DNA from: Pseudomonadota bacterium
GTDB lineage: Bacteria; Pseudomonadota; Gammaproteobacteria; Burkholderiales; Burkholderiaceae_C
Length of the DNA stretch: 64,000 nt
Assembly (NCBI GenBank): GCA_963205115.1
Contig: CAUJHV010000061.1
Coordinates: forward strand, 30,602-94,601
Direction of reading: 5' to 3'
In this document: positions 1-11,857 of the stretch, one piece after another
Layout: the number at the start of each line of letters is the position of its first letter
How positions within the stretch are numbered: the first letter of the stretch is position 1
The notes under the pieces: generated by a model
What the model was told of the DNA's origin: nothing
Database searches by the model: none
Seen by the model: only the letters and a program-made list of their open reading frames with translations
Program-made: the position numbers and the translations under genes

Positions 1-2
1 AG

Positions 3-350
3 ATCGTTCTCCTGATCCATCCGGATCAGAGCGAACAGGTTCCAGCCATGCTGGAGCGCTACAAGACCCTGGTCACCAATGGTGGTGGCAAGGTGCACCG
101 CGTCGAGGATTGGGGCCGCCGCCAGCTGGCCTACATGATCCAGAAGCTCGCCAAGGCGCACTACCTGTGCCTGAACATCGAGTGCGGCAACGCCGTGCTC
201 GAGGAGCTCGAGACGGGCTTCCGCTTCAACGACGCCGTGCTGCGCCACCTCACGGTGGCCCGCAGCAAGGCCGACACCAACCCCTCCGTGATGATGAAGG
301 CCGTCGAGCGCGAAGAGTCGCGCAAGGCAGCCCAGGAGACCACGAGCTGA
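3..350 (+). CDS. rpsF: 30S ribosomal protein bS6, 5' partial
   Basis: bS6 is a component of the small ribosomal subunit platform and binds next to bS18. The true start lies outside the window: the frame is open from base 3 ([16 protein letters not shown]), which is the normal bS6 N-terminal strand missing only its first few residues. The ORF-track ATG at 48 is therefore an internal Met. The rest is a full-length bS6 body with the typical [14 protein letters not shown] segment and a short charged tail. It is the first visible gene of an rpsF-priB-rpsR-rplI operon. Any bS6:bS18 autoregulatory leader would lie upstream of the window. Identification is secure. Confidence 0.96.
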   Translation: MVLLIHPDQSEQVPAMLERYKTLVTNGGGKVHRVEDWGRRQLAYMIQKLAKAHYLCLNIECGNAVLEELETGFRFNDAVLRHLTVARSKADTNPSVMMKAVEREESRKAAQETTS

Positions 351-384
351 GGCCATTGGCCTCGCGGGCTCGAGCGTCGTCGCG

Positions 385-672
385 ATGAACCGTCTGGTTC
401 TGAGCGCGCGTCTCGAGGAGCGCGGCGCCCTGCGATACACACCGGCCGGACTGCCGGCCCTGGACCTGAGCCTGGCTCACGAGTCCGAGGTCAGCCACGA
501 AGGGCAGGTGCGCAAGGTGTCGATGCAGGTCAAGTCCCTGGTGATCGGCCAATTGGTCGCCACCCTCGACAGCCTGCCGCTCGGCTCGGAAGCCGTCTTT
601 GGCGGATTCCTGGCGCCAGCCCGCAACGGCCGCGGACTGCTCTTCCACATCACCGAATGGGCTCGGCCTTAG
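385..672 (+). CDS. priB: Primosomal replication protein N (PriB)
   Basis: PriB is a single-domain OB-fold protein that binds single-stranded DNA and works with PriA in replication restart. The 95-residue protein (MNRLVLSARLEERGALRYTP) has the usual PriB length and the beta/gammaproteobacterial gene position between rpsF and rpsR. The segment ALDLSLAHESEV and the C-terminal GLLFHITEW strand fit the OB fold. It starts 34 bp after the rpsF stop and is presumably co-transcribed with the ribosomal genes, linking restart capacity to growth rate. Identification rests on both sequence and synteny. Confidence 0.93.
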   Translation: MNRLVLSARLEERGALRYTPAGLPALDLSLAHESEVSHEGQVRKVSMQVKSLVIGQLVATLDSLPLGSEAVFGGFLAPARNGRGLLFHITEWARP

Positions 673-735
673 CTTGACGCTCGGGCGCGAACCCACCCAC
701 CACCGATCACCGAATCCGATTCAAGGAGCTATCTC

Positions 736-1026
736 ATGGCACCTCCCCGTGGCAAAGGCAAAGGCAGCAAGGACCGTCGTCCCAAGCGCAACCAGCAATC
801 GCTGCTCTTCCGCCGCAAGCGTTTCTGCCGCTTCACCGTGGCCAACGTCGAAGAGATCGACTACAAGGACGTGGACACGCTGCGCGACTTCGTCGGCGAG
901 AACGGCAAGATCACGCCGGCCCGCCTGACCGGCACGCGCGCCATCTACCAGCGTCAGCTCACCACGGCCATCAAGCGTGCGCGCTTCCTGGCCCTGCTGC
1001 CGTACTCCGACCAACACCGCGTCTGA
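736..1026 (+). CDS. rpsR: 30S ribosomal protein bS18
   Basis: bS18 pairs with bS6 on the platform of the 30S subunit. The 96-residue product has a basic N-terminal extension ([20 protein letters not shown]) followed by the conserved [11 protein letters not shown] and [17 protein letters not shown] segments. The start is an ATG preceded by a clear AAGGAG sequence at 723-728. It sits 63 bp downstream of priB and 13 bp upstream of rplI, the standard order. Nothing is unusual apart from the slightly long basic N-terminus, which is common in Burkholderiales. Confidence 0.97.
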   Translation: MAPPRGKGKGSKDRRPKRNQQSLLFRRKRFCRFTVANVEEIDYKDVDTLRDFVGENGKITPARLTGTRAIYQRQLTTAIKRARFLALLPYSDQHRV

Positions 1027-1039
1027 AGGAGCTCACACC

Positions 1040-1492
1040 ATGCAAGTGATCCTTCTGGAAAAGGTCGCCAACCTGGGCAACCTGGGTGACGTGGTCAAGG
1101 TCAAGGACGGCTACGCCCGCAACTTCCTGATCCCCACGCGCCAGGCCCGTCGCGCCACCGAAGCCGCGATCAAGGAGTTCGAAGTCAAGCGCGCCGAACT
1201 CGAGAAGATCGCCGCAGACAAGCTGGCCGCCGCGCAAGCGCTGGCCGAGCAGCTGTCGGGCAAGACGCTGCGCGTCGCGCAGAAGGCTGGCGTCGATGGC
1301 CGCCTGTTCGGCTCTGTCACCAACCACGACATCGCCGAAGGCCTGGTCAAGATGGGCCTGAAGGTTGTCAAGGCGCAGGTGCGCATGCCCAACGGTCCGC
1401 TGAAGACCGTCGGCGAGCACACCGTCAGCGTGGCACCGCACGGCGACGTGGCTGTCGACATCACCGTTCAGGTGGTCGCGCAAGCCGACTGA
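1040..1492 (+). CDS. rplI: 50S ribosomal protein bL9
   Basis: bL9 binds 23S rRNA near the base of the L1 stalk and helps maintain reading-frame fidelity. The 150-residue protein begins [22 protein letters not shown], the invariant N-terminal rRNA-binding domain, followed by the long connecting helix and a C-terminal domain ending [10 protein letters not shown]. The track ORF begins upstream at 977, but the ATG at 1040 matches the conserved family N-terminus and has GAAGGAG just before it, so I use that start. It is the last gene of the rpsF operon and is followed by a hairpin terminator. Confidence 0.97.
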   Translation: MQVILLEKVANLGNLGDVVKVKDGYARNFLIPTRQARRATEAAIKEFEVKRAELEKIAADKLAAAQALAEQLSGKTLRVAQKAGVDGRLFGSVTNHDIAEGLVKMGLKVVKAQVRMPNGPLKTVGEHTVSVAPHGDVAVDITVQVVAQAD

Positions 1493-1512
1493 GCAACGCC
1501 TTCGCGTGCACC

Positions 1513-1538
1513 AAGGGCCGGTTCATCCGGCCCTTTTT
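1513..1538 (+). terminator. Rho-independent terminator after rplI
   Basis: AAGGGCCGG, a short TTCA-containing loop, then CCGGCCCTT running into a five-base T tract. The strong GC stem with terminal Ts lies 20 bp after the rplI stop, closes the ribosomal operon and separates it from dnaB. Confidence 0.9.
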
Positions 1539-1629
1539 CATTGGCGCCACGACTTGCCCACGCAAGGTCCCCCGGCTGTCCCCAGGCTTATCCACAGGCG
1601 GCGGGCCCCTGCCGTCCTATGATCGTTTC

Positions 1630-3045
1630 ATGAGCATGCGCATCGAATCCATCGAACCCCTGGGCTCGCGTGACGAGGAGGTCGCGCGTCTGCGCGTGCC
1701 CCCGCACTCGACCGAGGCTGAACAGAGCGTGCTCGGCGGTCTGCTGCTGGACAACCTGGCCTGGGACAAGGCCTCGGACCTGCTCACCGACAGCGACTTC
1801 TACCGCTGGGAGCACCGCCACATCTTCGCGGCCATCAACTCGCTGGTGGCCACCAGCAAGCCGGCCGACGTCATCACCGTGCACGAGGTGCTGCAAAGCC
1901 TGGGCAAGGCGGACGAGTGCGGCGGCCTGCCGTACCTCAACGCGCTGGCGCAGAGCGTGCCCAGCGCGGCTAACGTCCGACGTTATGCGGAGATCGTGCG
2001 CGAGCGCGCCGTGCTGCGCAAGCTGATCGCCGCCAGCGACGAGATCGCCACGGTCTCGTTCAATCCGCAGGGCATCCCAGTCTCGCAGATCCTCGACGAG
2101 GCGGAGTCCAAGATCTTCCGCATCGGCGAAGAGGGCTCGCGCGCGGGCGTGGGCTTCCACGGCATGGACAAGCTCGTCGCGGCGCTGCTCGAGCGCGTCG
2201 AGGAGCTCGAGAAAAACGGCGCCGAGGAAGTCACCGGCATCCGCACCGGCTTCTACGACCTGGACCGCATGACGGCCGGCCTGCAGAAGGGCGACCTGAT
2301 CGTGCTGGCCGCGCGTCCGTCGATGGGCAAGACCGCCTTCGCGCTGAATATCGCCGAACACGTGGCCGTGCAGGAAGGCCTGCCGGTGGCCGTGTTCTCG
2401 ATGGAAATGGGCGCGTCCCAGCTCGCGCTGCGTCTGGTGGGCTCGCTGGCGCGCATCGACCAGCAGCACCTGCGCACCGGCCGCCTGCGCGACGACGAAT
2501 GGGAGCGCCTGCCCGCGGCCGCCACGCAGCTGAGCCAGGCGCCGATGTTCATCGACGAGACGCCGGGCCTGAACCCGGCCGAACTGCGCGCGCGGGCGCG
2601 GCGCCTGGCGCGCCAATACGGCGGCACGCTGGGCCTGATCGTCATCGACTACCTGCAGCTGATGAGCGGCTCGGGCGGCGGCAGCGAGGAAAACCGCGCC
2701 ACCGTGCTGGGCGAAATCTCGCGTGGCATGAAGGGCCTGGCCAAGGAATTGCAGTGCCCGGTGATCGCGCTGTCGCAGCTCAACCGCAGCGTGGAAACGC
2801 GCCCGGACAAGCGGCCGATGATGAGCGACCTGCGCGAATCGGGCGCCATCGAGCAGGACGCGGACGTCATCATGTTCATCTACCGCGACGACTACTACAA
2901 CAAGGAGTCGAAGGAGCCGGGCGTGGCCGAGATCGTGATGGCCAAGCAGCGTAACGGCCCGGTGGGCACGGTGAAGCTGGCCTTCCTGAAGCCGCTCACA
3001 CGCTTCGACAACCTGGCGCCGGACGCGGTCTCGCAAGAGTACTGA
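1630..3045 (+). CDS. dnaB: Replicative DNA helicase DnaB
   Basis: DnaB is the hexameric ATP-driven 5'-3' helicase at the replication fork; it recruits primase. The 471-residue protein has the N-terminal primase-interacting helical domain (about 22-125), a linker, and a RecA-like C-terminal domain. Walker A is ARPSMGKTA (228-236), Walker B is LIVIDYLQLM (336-345), and the SQLNRSVETR and late DADVIMFIYRD segments are typical. Length is standard and no intein is present. It follows the rplI terminator by about 90 bp, so it probably has its own promoter in that gap. I saw no strong Shine-Dalgarno before the ATG, but the N-terminus aligns with the family. Confidence 0.97.
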   Translation: MSMRIESIEPLGSRDEEVARLRVPPHSTEAEQSVLGGLLLDNLAWDKASDLLTDSDFYRWEHRHIFAAINSLVATSKPADVITVHEVLQSLGKADECGGLPYLNALAQSVPSAANVRRYAEIVRERAVLRKLIAASDEIATVSFNPQGIPVSQILDEAESKIFRIGEEGSRAGVGFHGMDKLVAALLERVEELEKNGAEEVTGIRTGFYDLDRMTAGLQKGDLIVLAARPSMGKTAFALNIAEHVAVQEGLPVAVFSMEMGASQLALRLVGSLARIDQQHLRTGRLRDDEWERLPAAATQLSQAPMFIDETPGLNPAELRARARRLARQYGGTLGLIVIDYLQLMSGSGGGSEENRATVLGEISRGMKGLAKELQCPVIALSQLNRSVETRPDKRPMMSDLRESGAIEQDADVIMFIYRDDYYNKESKEPGVAEIVMAKQRNGPVGTVKLAFLKPLTRFDNLAPDAVSQEY

Positions 3046-3115
3046 GCGGCTGCGCGGGCGGCGACGGGGCGTCGCCGTCACCGGTCCTGGCACGCCCGGC
3101 CGGATCGTTGCAGAA

Positions 3116-3135
3116 TACTGTATGTATGTACAGTA
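3116..3135. promoter_or_regulatory. SOS box (LexA operator) upstream of dnaE2
   Basis: TACTGTATGTATGTACAGTA matches the LexA consensus of CTG, ten bases, then CAG, with flanking TA on both sides. A possible -35 hexamer TTGCAG lies at 3108-3113 just before it, so a bound LexA dimer would cover the core promoter. The site is 61 bp before the chosen dnaE2 ATG. Confidence 0.9.
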
Positions 3136-3196
3136 CAAATCCCGGCCATCGCCGCGCCGGCGCGGTGCCTGACGTCCGGCGAGGGCCGTGCCGCCC

Positions 3197-6622
<3,426 letters not shown>

Positions 6623-6633
6623 GGGACGCGACA

Positions 6634-7368
6634 ATGCAGCCCATGAGCCCGATGCTGAACCTGCCCATCGAATGGCTGCCCGCGCAAGGACGGCCCGAAC
6701 AACTCATCGTGCTGCTGCACGGCTGGGCGCATGACGCCACCGATTTCCTGCCCGTCGCGCAGGCCCTGCGGGACGCCTTCCCGCAGGCCGCGATCCTGGC
6801 GCCGGAGTCGCCGTTGGCGGCCGACGGTGACCGCCCGGGCCGCCAGTGGTATTCGATCCAGGGCATCGAGGACCCGGTCGAGTGGTGCCGCCGGGTGGAC
6901 GACAGCGTCGAGCGCATCGCCGCGTGGGTGCGCGCACAGCAGGCCCGACTGGGTGTGGGCGAAGCGGCCACGGCCCTCGGCGGCTTTTCGCAGGGCGGGC
7001 TGCTCGCGCTGCACGCGGCCACGCGCCACGACGGCATCGCCGGCCGCGTGCTGGCATTCGGAGCGCGCATGGTCGAGCTGCCCGAGGCCGCGCCGCGCCA
7101 CGCCACGCTGCACCTGTTCCACGGCAGCGCGGACAAGATCTTCCCGGTCGACCAGGCGCGGGCCTTGCTGGAGCGCATCGGCGAACTGCAGGGCGACGCC
7201 ACGCTGGACGTCGCCGAAGGCCTCGGCCATGCGCTGCACCCGGCGCTGACCGACTGCATGCTGCACCGCCTGCGCAACCACATCCCGCTGCGCACCTGGC
7301 GTGAAGCCATGGGCGCGGCCTCCGCCGCCAGGCCCGGTGCCGCCGGCGCCCCCACCGACGACGACTGA
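6634..7368 (+). CDS. Alpha/beta-hydrolase, phospholipase/carboxylesterase family (YpfH-like)
   Basis: Predicted serine esterase of the phospholipase/carboxylesterase (acyl-protein thioesterase-like) family, most like the YpfH branch. The 244-residue product shows LIVLLHGWAHDATDF, the nucleophile elbow GGFSQGG (Ser119), then Asp167 in GSADKIFP and His199 in GLGHAL, a complete catalytic triad. No signal peptide is evident, so it is probably cytoplasmic. The track frame begins far upstream inside dnaE2; I use the ATG at 6634, 11 bp after dnaE2. An ATG at 6643 is also possible. The substrate cannot be predicted. It is close enough to dnaE2 for co-transcription, though a functional link is not obvious. 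Confidence 0.85.
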   Translation: MQPMSPMLNLPIEWLPAQGRPEQLIVLLHGWAHDATDFLPVAQALRDAFPQAAILAPESPLAADGDRPGRQWYSIQGIEDPVEWCRRVDDSVERIAAWVRAQQARLGVGEAATALGGFSQGGLLALHAATRHDGIAGRVLAFGARMVELPEAAPRHATLHLFHGSADKIFPVDQARALLERIGELQGDATLDVAEGLGHALHPALTDCMLHRLRNHIPLRTWREAMGAASAARPGAAGAPTDDD

Positions 7369-7382
7369 GACCCACGCACGCG

Positions 7383-8189
7383 ATGTTGTTCCTGCTGTCA
7401 CCCGCCAAGAGCCTGGACTACGAGACCCGCGTGCCGGCTGCTGTCGCCAGGCGCGCCACCGAGCCGCTGTTCCTGGACCGCGCGGCCGAGCTGATCGACA
7501 CCATGCGCCAGCGCACGCCGGCCGAGGTGGCCAGCCTGATGCACCTGTCGGATGCGCTGGCGCTGCTGAATGTCGGGCGCTATGCCGCCTGGCAGCGCGA
7601 AGCCACGCCGCAGAACAGCAAGCCTGCCGTGCTGGCCTTCGATGGCGATGTCTACGGCGGCCTGCAGGCGCCCACGCTGAAGACCGCGGATCTGGATTGG
7701 GCGCAGCAGCACCTGGTGATCCTGTCCGGCCTGTACGGCGCGCTGCGGCCGCTGGACCGCCTGCAGCCCTACCGGCTGGAAATGGGCACGCCGCTGGCCA
7801 CGTCGCGCGGGCGTCACCTCTACGATTTCTGGGGCGACACGGTCACCGATTACCTGAACGCGCGGCTGGAAGACGAGCGCCAACGCGTCGTGATCAATCT
7901 GGCCTCGCAGGAGTACGCGCGCGTGGCCCTGCGCCCGAACTTGAACGCGCGGGTCATCCACTGCCACTTCCAGGACGCGCAGGTCGAACCGGGCTCTACG
8001 GCCGCGCCGAATTTCAAGGTGATCAGCTTCTTCGCCAAGCGCGCCCGCGGCCTCATGGCGCGCCACGCCATCACCAACCGGGTGCGTGGCCCGCAGGCGC
8101 TGAAGGCCTTCGACGCCGACGGCTACGCTTTCGACCCGGCCGCGTCCGGCAAGGACGATTGGGTGTTTCGTCGCACAATCGGCGCCTGA
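7383..8189 (+). CDS. yaaA: Peroxide stress protein YaaA (DUF328)
   Basis: YaaA lowers intracellular free iron and protects DNA and proteins during hydrogen peroxide stress; in E. coli it is in the OxyR regulon and binds DNA. The 268-residue protein begins MLFLLSPAKSLDYE, the family signature, and contains LNVGRYAAW, AFDGDVYGGL and LSGLYGALRPLDRLQPYRLEMG, all strongly conserved. Length is typical. It starts 14 bp after the esterase and is followed after 23 bp by a 2OG-Fe(II) oxygenase, so the three genes likely share a transcript. No OxyR-like site was recognised nearby. Confidence 0.94.
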   Translation: MLFLLSPAKSLDYETRVPAAVARRATEPLFLDRAAELIDTMRQRTPAEVASLMHLSDALALLNVGRYAAWQREATPQNSKPAVLAFDGDVYGGLQAPTLKTADLDWAQQHLVILSGLYGALRPLDRLQPYRLEMGTPLATSRGRHLYDFWGDTVTDYLNARLEDERQRVVINLASQEYARVALRPNLNARVIHCHFQDAQVEPGSTAAPNFKVISFFAKRARGLMARHAITNRVRGPQALKAFDADGYAFDPAASGKDDWVFRRTIGA

Positions 8190-8212
8190 TTGCCACGGTT
8201 GTCGATCCTGCG

Positions 8213-9094
8213 ATGTCCACGTCCTCATCAGCCGCGGCCCTGCAGGCCGTCACGCCCCAACTGCAGAACTGGCTGGCCGAACACCTGCGCGCAGGCACGC
8301 CCGACGAATCCATCGTCGAGAGCATGGTGGCCAGCGGCTGGCACGTCGAAGTGGCGCGCCGCGCACTGGCCGAAGCCCGCGCCGGCCGCGAGGCGGTCGA
8401 ACAAGCCATCGCGCGCGGCGCCCAGGTGATGCCGGCCGGCGCCGTGCCCGAGCCCGACATTGCCGACAGCCGCAACGTGGTGCTGGCCGACGGTCACGCG
8501 GTGCGCGTGGCGGTGTCGATGAAGCAGCCGCGGGTGGTGGTCTTCGAAGGCTTCCTCACACCCGACGAATGCCGCGAACTGGTCGAACAGGCGCGGCCGC
8601 GCCTGTCGCGCTCAGAAACGGTGGACAACGCCCACGGCGGCAGCGAGGTCAACGCGGCGCGCACCAGCGACGGCATGTTCTTCGCGCGCGGCGAGACGCC
8701 GCTGCTGGCGCGCATCGAGGCACGCATTGCCGAACTGCTGCGCTGGCCAGCCGACCACGGCGAAGGCATCCAGGTCCTGCGCTACCGCCCGGGCGCCGAA
8801 TACCTGCCGCACTTCGACTATTTCGACCCCGTGCATCCGGGCTCGGCCGCGGTGCTCCAGCGCGGCGGGCAGCGTGTGGGCACGCTGGTGATCTACCTGA
8901 TCGCACCGGTGCGCGGCGGTGGCACGACATTCCCGTCGGTGGGCCTGGAGGTGGCGCCGATTCCGGGCCATGCGGTGTTCTTCAGCTACGACCGGCCGCA
9001 TCCGTCCACCGGCACGCTCCACGGCGGTGCACCGGTGCTCGAGGGCGAAAAGTGGGTCGCTACCAAGTGGCTGAGAGAGCGGGTTTTCCAGTAA
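8213..9094 (+). CDS. 2OG-Fe(II) oxygenase, prolyl-4-hydroxylase-like
   Basis: Predicted non-heme iron dioxygenase using 2-oxoglutarate and O2, of the prolyl 4-hydroxylase alpha-like group. The C-terminal half holds the double-stranded beta-helix: His200 and Asp202 in PHFDYFDP, distal His270 in TGTLHGGAPV, and the 2-oxoglutarate-binding Lys280 in EGEKWVATKW. The N-terminal 100 residues are helical and resemble domains found in Burkholderiales homologues. The track ORF runs through yaaA in another frame; the ATG at 8213 gives the family-like 293-residue product. The protein substrate is unknown. It follows yaaA closely, which could indicate co-expression in oxidative or iron stress; that link is inference. 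Confidence 0.88.
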   Translation: MSTSSSAAALQAVTPQLQNWLAEHLRAGTPDESIVESMVASGWHVEVARRALAEARAGREAVEQAIARGAQVMPAGAVPEPDIADSRNVVLADGHAVRVAVSMKQPRVVVFEGFLTPDECRELVEQARPRLSRSETVDNAHGGSEVNAARTSDGMFFARGETPLLARIEARIAELLRWPADHGEGIQVLRYRPGAEYLPHFDYFDPVHPGSAAVLQRGGQRVGTLVIYLIAPVRGGGTTFPSVGLEVAPIPGHAVFFSYDRPHPSTGTLHGGAPVLEGEKWVATKWLRERVFQ

Positions 9095-9212
9095 CTAACG
9101 AAATACTGATAGCCCGGTGCAGCGGGCTGTCAACGAAGCGCTTCGAGCACGCGTTGTGCCGCCTGAGCCGATGACGGCTCGTCAACTTCCGAATAGCTAT
9201 CCAGGAAACCCC

Positions 9213-9437
9213 ATGAAGAAGATTCTTGCTCTGATCGCCGCCACCGCCTTCTCCGCCAGCGTTCTGGCCCAAGCCGCCGCCCCGGCCGCTCCGGCTGCCG
9301 CCCCGGCCAAGCCCGCTGCCCCGGCTGCCGCTCCGGCCGCCGCCGCTGCCCCGGCTGCCAAGGCTGAAGCCAAGGCTGAAGCGAAGCCCGCCAAGAAGTC
9401 CGCCAAGAAGGCCAAGAAGGCCAAGAAGGCTGCCTGA
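9213..9437 (+). CDS. Small secreted Ala/Pro/Lys-rich low-complexity protein
   Basis: A 74-residue protein beginning MKKILALIAATAFSASVLAQ, a textbook Sec signal peptide with cleavage expected after AQ or shortly before it. The mature part is almost only Ala, Pro and Lys: about 25 residues of alternating A/P, a KAEAKAEAK stretch, then a strongly basic KKSAKKAKKAKKAA tail. No domain is recognised. The basic Lys-Ala tail resembles histone-H1-like or polyanion-binding segments, so binding to an anionic surface or nucleic acid is conceivable. Such short genes are common in Burkholderiales without assigned function. An AGGAA ribosome-binding site precedes the ATG, and a hairpin terminator follows. 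Confidence 0.8.
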   Translation: MKKILALIAATAFSASVLAQAAAPAAPAAAPAKPAAPAAAPAAAAAPAAKAEAKAEAKPAKKSAKKAKKAKKAA

Positions 9438-9511
9438 AGCCGTAGCGGCCGGCAGGCCGCTGCCACCTGAAAGCAGGCCGGAAGGCTGGCCGACAGGTGA
9501 AAAGAATGCGG

Positions 9512-9545
9512 AAAAGCCCGGCCTCTGGTCGGGCTTCTTCTTTTT
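9512..9545 (+). terminator. Rho-independent terminator after the Ala/Pro/Lys-rich gene
   Basis: AAGCCCG, a nine-base loop and CGGGCTT, followed by TCTTCTTTTT. It lies 75 bp after the stop codon of the small secreted protein, on the same strand. Confidence 0.85.
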
Positions 9546-9884
9546 GGGGTCGTGCACCCTCGATTCCCGGGCCCATCCGCAGGCGCGGTGATGACCGCCG
9601 CGGCGGCGGTGGCTAGCATCCGGCCCTTGGTGTTCCCCTGTGCGGCGGCCGCGTGGCCGCGGCGCGGGGCCACGAGCCCGAGCCCCGTCCGAATCATGGG
9701 CGCGTGCCCAGGAGGATGGCAGCTCACGCCCCGCCGGCGCAGACCCCGGGCGATCGACTGCCTTGTCGAAGTCCGGGACAACCCGGTCCGGTACCGAAGG
9801 CTTCGCCTGAACCGCCGGACCGCGGTTGGACCCCGACCGCCGCGCGTGCGCGAGCAGGCCAGCGGCACAGGCCGCGCCATGCCT
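9546..9884. other. Intergenic region with no recognised feature
   Basis: About 340 bp between the plus-strand terminator and the end of the minus-strand MBL nuclease gene, which is a convergent arrangement. The sequence is very GC-rich, with local inverted repeats such as CCGGGACAACCCGG near 9776-9789. I looked for riboswitch-like elements and tRNAs and found none I could support. The track ORFs crossing it are codon-bias shadows without recognisable protein signatures. Confidence 0.5.
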
Positions 9885-11240
9885 TCAGATCTCGATGGTC
9901 GTACCGTGCCCCGGCGAGCGCACGGCCCAGCCGAGTTCGTCCTGGATGCGAACGCGCAGCGCATCGCTGGCGGCGGGTTCGCCGTGCACGACAAAGGTCT
10001 GCCGCGGCGCGCGCCGGAAGCCGCGCAGCCAGCCCATCAGCTCGTCGCAATCGGCGTGGCCGGAGAAGGCCTCGAGGTGCGTCACCGCTGCGCGCACGGG
10101 TACGTATTCGCCGTGGATCTTCACTTCCGTGTCGCCGGCCACCAGGTGTGCCCCGCGGCTGCCGCCGACCTGGAAGCCGGCAAAGACGATGTGGTGCCGC
10201 TCGTCCGGCGCCATGGCCTTCAGGTGGTGCAGCACGCGGCCGCCGGTGGCCATGCCGCTGGCCGAGATCACCACCCGCGGGTAGCGCAGCCCCGTGCTGC
10301 GGATGGATTCCTGCGCCGTGACCACCAGCCGCACGCCATGGGTCAGGCCGGCCACTTCGTCGGCCGGCACGCGCAGCAGGTCGTGGTGGCGCTGGTAGAG
10401 CGCAGTGGCCTGCACGGCCATCGGGCTGTCCAGGAAGATCGGCAGGCTGGCGGGGATCTCGCCCGCGCGCTTCAGCCGCTGCAGCACCAGCAGCAGCGCC
10501 TGCGCGCGACCCACGGCGAATGCGGGCAGCAGCACCGAGCCGCCACGCTGCACCGTCTGGCGGATGATGTCGGCCAGCCGCGCGCTGGCGTCTTCCTGCG
10601 GGTGCCAGCGGTTGCCGTAGGTGGATTCGACCAGCAGCACATCGGCGCGTGTGAGCTTCTGCGGCGGCGGCATCAGCAGGTCCACCGAGCGGCCGAGGTC
10701 GCCGGAGAACACCAGCGTCTGCTTGCGGTGTTCCAGGCTGATGGCGCAGGCGCCCAGCAGGTGCCCCACGGGCGTCAGGCGCGCGGCGACCTCGCCGATC
10801 TTGAACGTCTGCCCCGGCTCGACGGCGCGGATGCGCGCGCTGGCCTTCAACGCATCGGCCTTGGTGTACAGCGGCAGGGCCTTCTCGTGGCGTGAGTAGC
10901 CGTACTTGTTGGCCCGCCGCGCGTCTTCTTCCTGCAGATGGGCGCTGTCCAGCAGCAGGACGGCCGCCAGATCGCGCGTGGCCGGCGTGGCGATGATCTC
11001 GCCGCGCCAGCCGTGTTTGACCAGCACCGGCAGCCAGCCCGAATGGTCCAGGTGTGCGTGGCTCAGCACCACCGCATCGGCCTGCATCAGTGCGGGCGAG
11101 GGCGGTGCCCAGTTGCGTTCGCGCAGGGCCTTGTAGCCCTGGAACATCCCGCAATCCAGCAGGATCTGCTTGCCGCCGATGCCCACCAGGTGACGCGAGC
11201 CAGTGACGGTGTCGGCTGCGCCGTGAAAGCCGATGCGCAT
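9885..11240 (-). CDS. MBL-fold/beta-CASP metallo-hydrolase (RNA-processing exonuclease family)
   Basis: Predicted zinc-dependent nuclease of the metallo-beta-lactamase, beta-CASP and RMMBL architecture (CPSF73/YSH1-like). The 451-residue protein starts MRIGFHGAADTVTGSRHLV. The metal motif HAHLDH is at residues 61-66, further ligands lie in LTPVGHLLGA and FSGDLGR, and the beta-CASP region contains LLVESTYGNRWH and LLPAFAVGRAQALL. The late ISASGMATGGRVLHHL and EAFSGHADCDEL motifs complete the family. Bacterial homologues are mostly uncharacterised and usually presumed to act on RNA. It is 28 bp downstream of the hemerythrin gene on the same strand, so the two may be co-transcribed. Confidence 0.92.
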   Translation of the reverse strand: MRIGFHGAADTVTGSRHLVGIGGKQILLDCGMFQGYKALRERNWAPPSPALMQADAVVLSHAHLDHSGWLPVLVKHGWRGEIIATPATRDLAAVLLLDSAHLQEEDARRANKYGYSRHEKALPLYTKADALKASARIRAVEPGQTFKIGEVAARLTPVGHLLGACAISLEHRKQTLVFSGDLGRSVDLLMPPPQKLTRADVLLVESTYGNRWHPQEDASARLADIIRQTVQRGGSVLLPAFAVGRAQALLLVLQRLKRAGEIPASLPIFLDSPMAVQATALYQRHHDLLRVPADEVAGLTHGVRLVVTAQESIRSTGLRYPRVVISASGMATGGRVLHHLKAMAPDERHHIVFAGFQVGGSRGAHLVAGDTEVKIHGEYVPVRAAVTHLEAFSGHADCDELMGWLRGFRRAPRQTFVVHGEPAASDALRVRIQDELGWAVRSPGHGTTIEI

Positions 11241-11268
11241 GGGACAGGCTCCTGCGCGGTTCAGGACA

Positions 11269-11823
11269 TCAGATGCGGTGGCCGAAACGGCCGATGACGT
11301 CCGGCATCACGTGGCGCATGTGCAGCGACACGCCCAGCGCGGCCATGTGGTTGCCGTTGCGCGAGAGGATCTGCTGCGACAGCGGCAGGAAGACCTTCTC
11401 TTCGTAGTCGGCATGTGCGCGGTACACGGCGACCAGGCTGCCGACCTCGGCGCCGTTGAGTTCGCTGTCGCGTCCGCGCGCCACGTCCTTCAGGCCGGGT
11501 TCCAGCCGCACCCATGCTGCTTCGACCTGGCGGTGTTCGCGCGTCAGGCGCTCGACGATGCCGCGCACGTAGTCGCGCTCCTGGCCTTCTTCGGCGCTGG
11601 CCAGCACGGCGGGGAAGAGCTCGCGCTCTTCTTCCGCGTGGTGTTCGTAGACGGCGGCCCGGAAGAAGTCCAGCGTCTGGCTGGCGATGCGCCGTGCCCG
11701 CGTCGCGGGATCGAGCAGGGCCGGCAGTTCACCCAGCTCGCCCAGGCGCTCGAGGATGCCGGTGTGGCACTGGCTGAACTGGTCGAGCGGGGCGTCGGAT
11801 TCGGGGGCGGGACTGTGGGCCAT
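11269..11823 (-). CDS. Hemerythrin HHE-domain protein
   Basis: A 184-residue four-helix protein with the spacing of metal ligands expected for a bacterial hemerythrin-like HHE domain: His near HTGILERL, HHAEEERELF, THEHR-like TREHRQVEAAW, and HADYEEKVF. Such proteins bind a non-heme di-iron centre and are implicated in oxygen, NO or iron handling; the specific role here is not determinable. No signal peptide or membrane segment is present. The gene lies between rhlE (34 bp upstream in transcription order) and the MBL nuclease (28 bp downstream), so all three may form one minus-strand transcript. Confidence 0.88.
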   Translation of the reverse strand: MAHSPAPESDAPLDQFSQCHTGILERLGELGELPALLDPATRARRIASQTLDFFRAAVYEHHAEEERELFPAVLASAEEGQERDYVRGIVERLTREHRQVEAAWVRLEPGLKDVARGRDSELNGAEVGSLVAVYRAHADYEEKVFLPLSQQILSRNGNHMAALGVSLHMRHVMPDVIGRFGHRI

Positions 11824-11857
11824 GCAGGCACTCCGGTGTTGGATACCGGAGCGCAGG

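Noticed and set aside
48-350. rpsF starting at the ATG at 48 as in the ORF track
   Set aside because: The frame is open upstream and encodes the conserved bS6 N-terminus, so the gene is cut by the window edge and the Met is internal.
9111-9128. Hairpin AGCCCG-CGGGCT after the 2OG oxygenase gene as a terminator
   Set aside because: The stem is only six base pairs and is followed by GTCAACG instead of a T tract.
9546-9884. Possible riboswitch or other structured RNA in the gap before the MBL nuclease gene
   Set aside because: The GC-rich inverted repeats do not match any conserved core I know, such as cobalamin or TPP elements, and the flanking genes are convergent so there is no downstream gene to control.
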